A program made the translations under genes and the position numbers. Source: SABY01 sp964593705 (lineage in GTDB: Bacteria; Bacteroidota; Bacteroidia; Bacteroidales; 4484-276). Taken from it: a stretch of DNA of 64,000 bases. Shown one piece after another: positions 61,157 through 64,000 of the stretch; positions within the stretch are counted from its first letter, which is position 1, and each line of letters opens with the position of its first letter. The notes below the pieces were generated by a model, which did not search any database, was not told where the DNA came from, and saw nothing but the letters and a program-made list of their open reading frames with translations. The stretch spans positions 12,884 to 76,883 of the forward strand of contig CAZQIV010000016.1 in the NCBI GenBank assembly GCA_964593705.1, read 5' to 3'.

Positions 61157-63520
61157 ATGAACGAAAGAATTAAAAACCTCAGAAATAATAGCCTGAATGC
61201 AGTAAACAGAATTTCTGCCGAGAGGGCACTTTTAGTAACAGAATTTTATAAAAGCGACATCGCGCGAAGTGTTTCGATTCCAGTAAAGCGAGCGCTGGCC
61301 TTTGAATACATACTAAAAAATAAACACATCTGCATCAACGAGGGCGAATTGATTGTAGGTGAACGAGGCCCTGCTCCAAAGGCCACTCCGACTTATCCGG
61401 AGATTAGTCTGCATTCGTTGCAGGATTTGGAAATTCTTAGCTCACGGCCAAAAGTTTCATTCAAATCCGATGAAGAAACAATAGAAGCTTACCGCGATGT
61501 GATAATTCCATTTTGGACCGGAAAAAGCAACCGTGAAAAGATCATGGCCAACATGGATGAGGCCTGGCTGGATGCATACAGTGCCGGCATGTTCACCGAA
61601 TTTCAGGAACAACGTGCTCCCGGACATACAGTGGCAGGGAATAAAATCTACAAAAAAGGAATGAGCGATATTCAAGGGGATATCAAAGTGGCCATGGAAA
61701 AACTTGATTTTTACAATGATCCGGATGCCCTTGATAAACGCGAAGAACTAAAAGCCATGCACATTGTTGCCGAATCCATCATCATGTATGCCAAGCGCCA
61801 TGCAGAGAAACTTAACGAACTTGCCGCATTAGAGTTGGATGAAAACAGGAAAGCGGAACTGATTAAAATGGCTGAGATTTGTCGGAAAGTGCCGACCCAA
61901 AAGCCAGAAACTTTTCATGAAGCTTTGCAGTATTACTGGTTTGTGCATGTTGGTGTAATTACCGAACTCAATCCCTGGGACAGCTTTAATCCCGGCAGAC
62001 TGGATCAACACCTCTTGCCATTTTACCAAAAAGAAGTTTCAGAGGGAACATTAACAAAAGAATCAGCCGTAGAATTATTACAGTCGTTCTGGGTAAAATT
62101 CAACAACCACCCTGCCCCACCGAAAGTTGGGGTTACTGCACAGGAAAGTAACACCTACACTGATTTTGCCCTGATAAACCTTGGCGGAGTAAAAGCCGAT
62201 GGCTCGGATGCTGTAAACGAGTTGAGCTATATTATTTTGGATGTGATAGAAGAAATGAGGATTTTGCAGCCCGGTAGCATGGTGCAACTCAGCAAAAAGA
62301 ATCCTGATAGCTTTATTCAAAGGGCTGTAAAAATCACTAAAACGGGATTTGGACAACCCTCAATTTTTAATACTGATGCCATAGTTCAGGAACTGGTGCG
62401 CCAGGGTAAAACCGTGGAAGATGCGCGAAATGGTGGTGCCAGCGGTTGTGTTGAATCAGGTGCTTTTGGAACCGAGGCTTACATCCTGACCGGATATTTT
62501 AATCTGGCGAAAATTCTGGAGATCACCCTCAACAATGGATTTGACCATAAAACCGGGAAACATATCGGACTGAAAACCGGCGATCCCCTTGATTTTAAAT
62601 CGTTCGATGAGTTGATGGAAGCCTACAAAAAACAGGAAAACTATTTTGCCGACATCAAAATTAAGGGCAACAACATCATCGAGAAACTTTTTGCTCAAAA
62701 CCTGCCCGCACCCTTCCTGTCGCTTATCATCGACGATTGTTTGGCCAATGGCAAGGATTACAACGCCGGTGGTGCCCGCTACAACAGCAGCTACATCCAG
62801 GGCGTTGGGCTGGGCAGCCTCACCGACAGCCTCACAGCGCTGAAATATCACGTATTTGAGCAGCAAACCATTTCGATGAAAGACTTCCTTGTGGCGCTGG
62901 AAAAGAATTTTGAAGGCTATGAAGATTTGCGTTTCAAGCTGATTTATGAAACCCCCAAATATGGCAATGATGACGATTATGCTGATGAGCAGGCAAAGCA
63001 GATTTTTGAAATTTTTTATGATTCGGTAAACGGACGGCCAAGCGCAAGAGGCGGCACTTTTAGGATAAACCTTTTGCCCACCACCTGTCATGTGTATTTT
63101 GGTAGCGTTATTAAGGCGCTGCCCGATGGCCGCAAAGCAAGCGAACCACTTTCTGAAGGCATTTCACCTGTTCAGGGTGCGGATAAAAACGGACCAACCG
63201 GCGTGTTGAAATCTGCTTCAAAAATTGACCACATACGAACAGGAGGAACTTTGTTAAACCAAAAATTCTCGCCCGACTTTTTTGAGGATGAAGACAGCAT
63301 CATCAAAGTTTCGCAGTTGGTGCGCAGCTATTTCAGGCTCGATGGACACCACATCCAGTTTAATGTGGTTTCGGCTGATACCCTAAAAGATGCCCAAAAG
63401 CATCCCGAAAAATACCGCGACCTGATTGTGCGCGTGGCCGGCTACAGCGACTATTTTAACGATTTGGGCGAAGACTTGCAAAATGAAATTATCCGCCGCA
63501 CGGCGCATGATGGAATGTAA
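61157..63520 (+). CDS. hypD: Glycyl radical enzyme, trans-4-hydroxy-L-proline dehydratase (HypD)
   Basis: 787 aa, matching the ~789-residue hydroxyproline dehydratase. The opening ISAERALLVTEFYK...INEGELIVGERG...TPTYPEI, the QRAPGHTV segment, the active-site GGASGCVESG (Cys431, Glu433) and the glycyl loop RVAGYSDYFNDLG (Gly762) all correspond to known HypD residues rather than pyruvate formate-lyase (which has adjacent Cys-Cys). It dehydrates trans-4-hydroxy-L-proline to pyrroline-5-carboxylate, which ProC reduces to proline. Oxygen-sensitive, cytoplasmic. This hypD is unrelated to the hydrogenase-maturation gene of that name. No proC is visible nearby. A hairpin (63533-63566) follows. Confidence 0.85.
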   Translation: MNERIKNLRNNSLNAVNRISAERALLVTEFYKSDIARSVSIPVKRALAFEYILKNKHICINEGELIVGERGPAPKATPTYPEISLHSLQDLEILSSRPKVSFKSDEETIEAYRDVIIPFWTGKSNREKIMANMDEAWLDAYSAGMFTEFQEQRAPGHTVAGNKIYKKGMSDIQGDIKVAMEKLDFYNDPDALDKREELKAMHIVAESIIMYAKRHAEKLNELAALELDENRKAELIKMAEICRKVPTQKPETFHEALQYYWFVHVGVITELNPWDSFNPGRLDQHLLPFYQKEVSEGTLTKESAVELLQSFWVKFNNHPAPPKVGVTAQESNTYTDFALINLGGVKADGSDAVNELSYIILDVIEEMRILQPGSMVQLSKKNPDSFIQRAVKITKTGFGQPSIFNTDAIVQELVRQGKTVEDARNGGASGCVESGAFGTEAYILTGYFNLAKILEITLNNGFDHKTGKHIGLKTGDPLDFKSFDELMEAYKKQENYFADIKIKGNNIIEKLFAQNLPAPFLSLIIDDCLANGKDYNAGGARYNSSYIQGVGLGSLTDSLTALKYHVFEQQTISMKDFLVALEKNFEGYEDLRFKLIYETPKYGNDDDYADEQAKQIFEIFYDSVNGRPSARGGTFRINLLPTTCHVYFGSVIKALPDGRKASEPLSEGISPVQGADKNGPTGVLKSASKIDHIRTGGTLLNQKFSPDFFEDEDSIIKVSQLVRSYFRLDGHHIQFNVVSADTLKDAQKHPEKYRDLIVRVAGYSDYFNDLGEDLQNEIIRRTAHDGM

Positions 63521-63532
63521 ACCTGTGGTAGT

Positions 63533-63566
63533 CATTCATCCGATGACTTGAAGTCATCGGATGAAT
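63533..63566. repeat. Perfect hairpin after hypD
   Basis: TTCATCCGATGACTT and AAGTCATCGGATGAA pair perfectly around GA, starting ~13 bases after the stop. No T-run, but it may protect the 3' end of the mRNA. It shares its sequence with the tandem array that follows. Confidence 0.75.
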
Positions 63567-63570
63567 TGAA

Positions 63571-64000
63571 GTCATCCGATGAATAATGCTTAAGCAACTG
63601 ACTCTAAGCTATTGGGAACAATGCCACTTCCGGGAGTAATTCATCGGATGACTATACCGGAGCTAAAGTCACACCGTGAATTCTATTTAAGAGCAGAGCG
63701 GGTTTTTTAAAAATATAGCACAACTGCCCGGGCTTTTTCACGGTGTGACTCAAAACTGGTAATCTGAAAAAGTCATCCGATGAATAATGTTTAAGCAAAT
63801 TACATATTGCCCATGGAAAAAGTACTGATTCCAAGAGTAATTCATCGGATGACTATATTCCATAAGTCACACCGTGAATTATTTCCAGGAGTAGGGCAGG
63901 TTTTTCAAAATAGAGCACAACTGCCTGGGCTTATTCACGGTGTGACTCAAAACTGGTAATCTGAAAAAGTCATCCGATGAATAATGTTTAAGCAAATTAC
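63571..64000. repeat. Tandem ~200-bp repeat array with two nested inverted repeats
   Basis: Units begin at 63571, 63772 and 63969 (201- and 197-bp spacing); the third is cut by the window edge. Each has GTCATCCGATGAAT paired with ATTCATCGGATGAC ~54 nt on, then AGTCACACCGTGAA paired with TTCACGGTGTGACT ~56 nt on, then CAAAACTGGTAATCTGAAAA. The two arm types share AGTCA...TGAAT flanks with a different 5-nt core. The units hold no ORF. Confidence 0.85.

Noticed and set aside
63571..64000. CRISPR array
   Set aside because: Repeat period is ~200 bp, the repeats are palindromic pairs and the intervening sequences are homologous between units; no cas gene is visible.
1..64000. tRNA, rRNA and transposase genes
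   Set aside because: No cloverleaf with a T-loop motif, rRNA segment or transposase-like ORF was recognised while reading; short or decayed ones could be missed without a covariance search.

Overview
The window is a chromosomal segment of a Bacteroidota member, most likely an anaerobic Bacteroidales/Marinilabiliales-like lineage. The evidence is: several large secreted proteins ending in type IX secretion (T9SS) type A sorting domains; Bacteroidota-type -7 promoter elements (TAnnTTTG) in front of many genes; a DUF4105/Lnb protein; a GldI-like FKBP lipoprotein; and abundant small palindromic or inverted-repeat intergenic elements. A glycyl-radical hydroxyproline dehydratase with its activase points to anaerobic amino-acid metabolism. 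I saw no rRNA, tRNA, CRISPR array or transposase gene.

Layout. 1-9.9 kb: surface/secretome island with a GEVEDY-repeat protein (5' end outside the window), a PD40/HYR-repeat protein, an IPTL-CTERM membrane protein and a frameshifted T9SS remnant. 10.5-13.5 kb (minus): a CotH/lamin-tail T9SS protein. 13.6-15.4 kb (minus): cold-shock protein, DUF4105 protein and a zinc-ribbon protein. 15.7-17.6 kb: LtaS-like sulfatase-fold membrane protein. 17.8-19.8 kb: ssb and two toxin-antitoxin modules, the first lying between ssb and a second, diverged copy of the ssb 3' end. 19.8-23.0 kb (minus): FecBCD-type metal-chelate/cobalamin ABC importer, then a GroES-like gene. 24.3-31.3 kb: small membrane protein, mutL, two rhomboids, an EEP-family protein and uvrB.

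32.4-51.4 kb is a long, almost gap-free exopolysaccharide locus: a response regulator, a pseudo-receiver/sugar-phosphate transferase fusion that probably starts lipid-linked synthesis, a short TolC-like protein, a Wzz/GumC-type co-polymerase with a degenerate kinase domain, flippase, polymerase/ligase, CysQ, five glycosyltransferases, an AsnB-like amidotransferase lacking the glutaminase Cys, an ATP-grasp protein and a hexapeptide acyltransferase. After it come a Fic protein (minus), an operon of nrnA, gldI-like and three paralogous two-domain FKBP lipoproteins (minus) divergent from ndk, an XRE regulator, and a hydroxyproline-dehydratase pair (activase plus hypD).

The intergenic DNA is the most unusual part. 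At least two families of transposase-less inverted-repeat elements are present. One (termini TAGTG...CACTA) sits at or just after stop codons, and two copies share a hairpin with a compensatory base-pair change. There are also palindromes inside T9SS coding sequence, long perfect hairpins, and an array of ~200-bp tandem units with nested inverted repeats after hypD that runs off the right edge.
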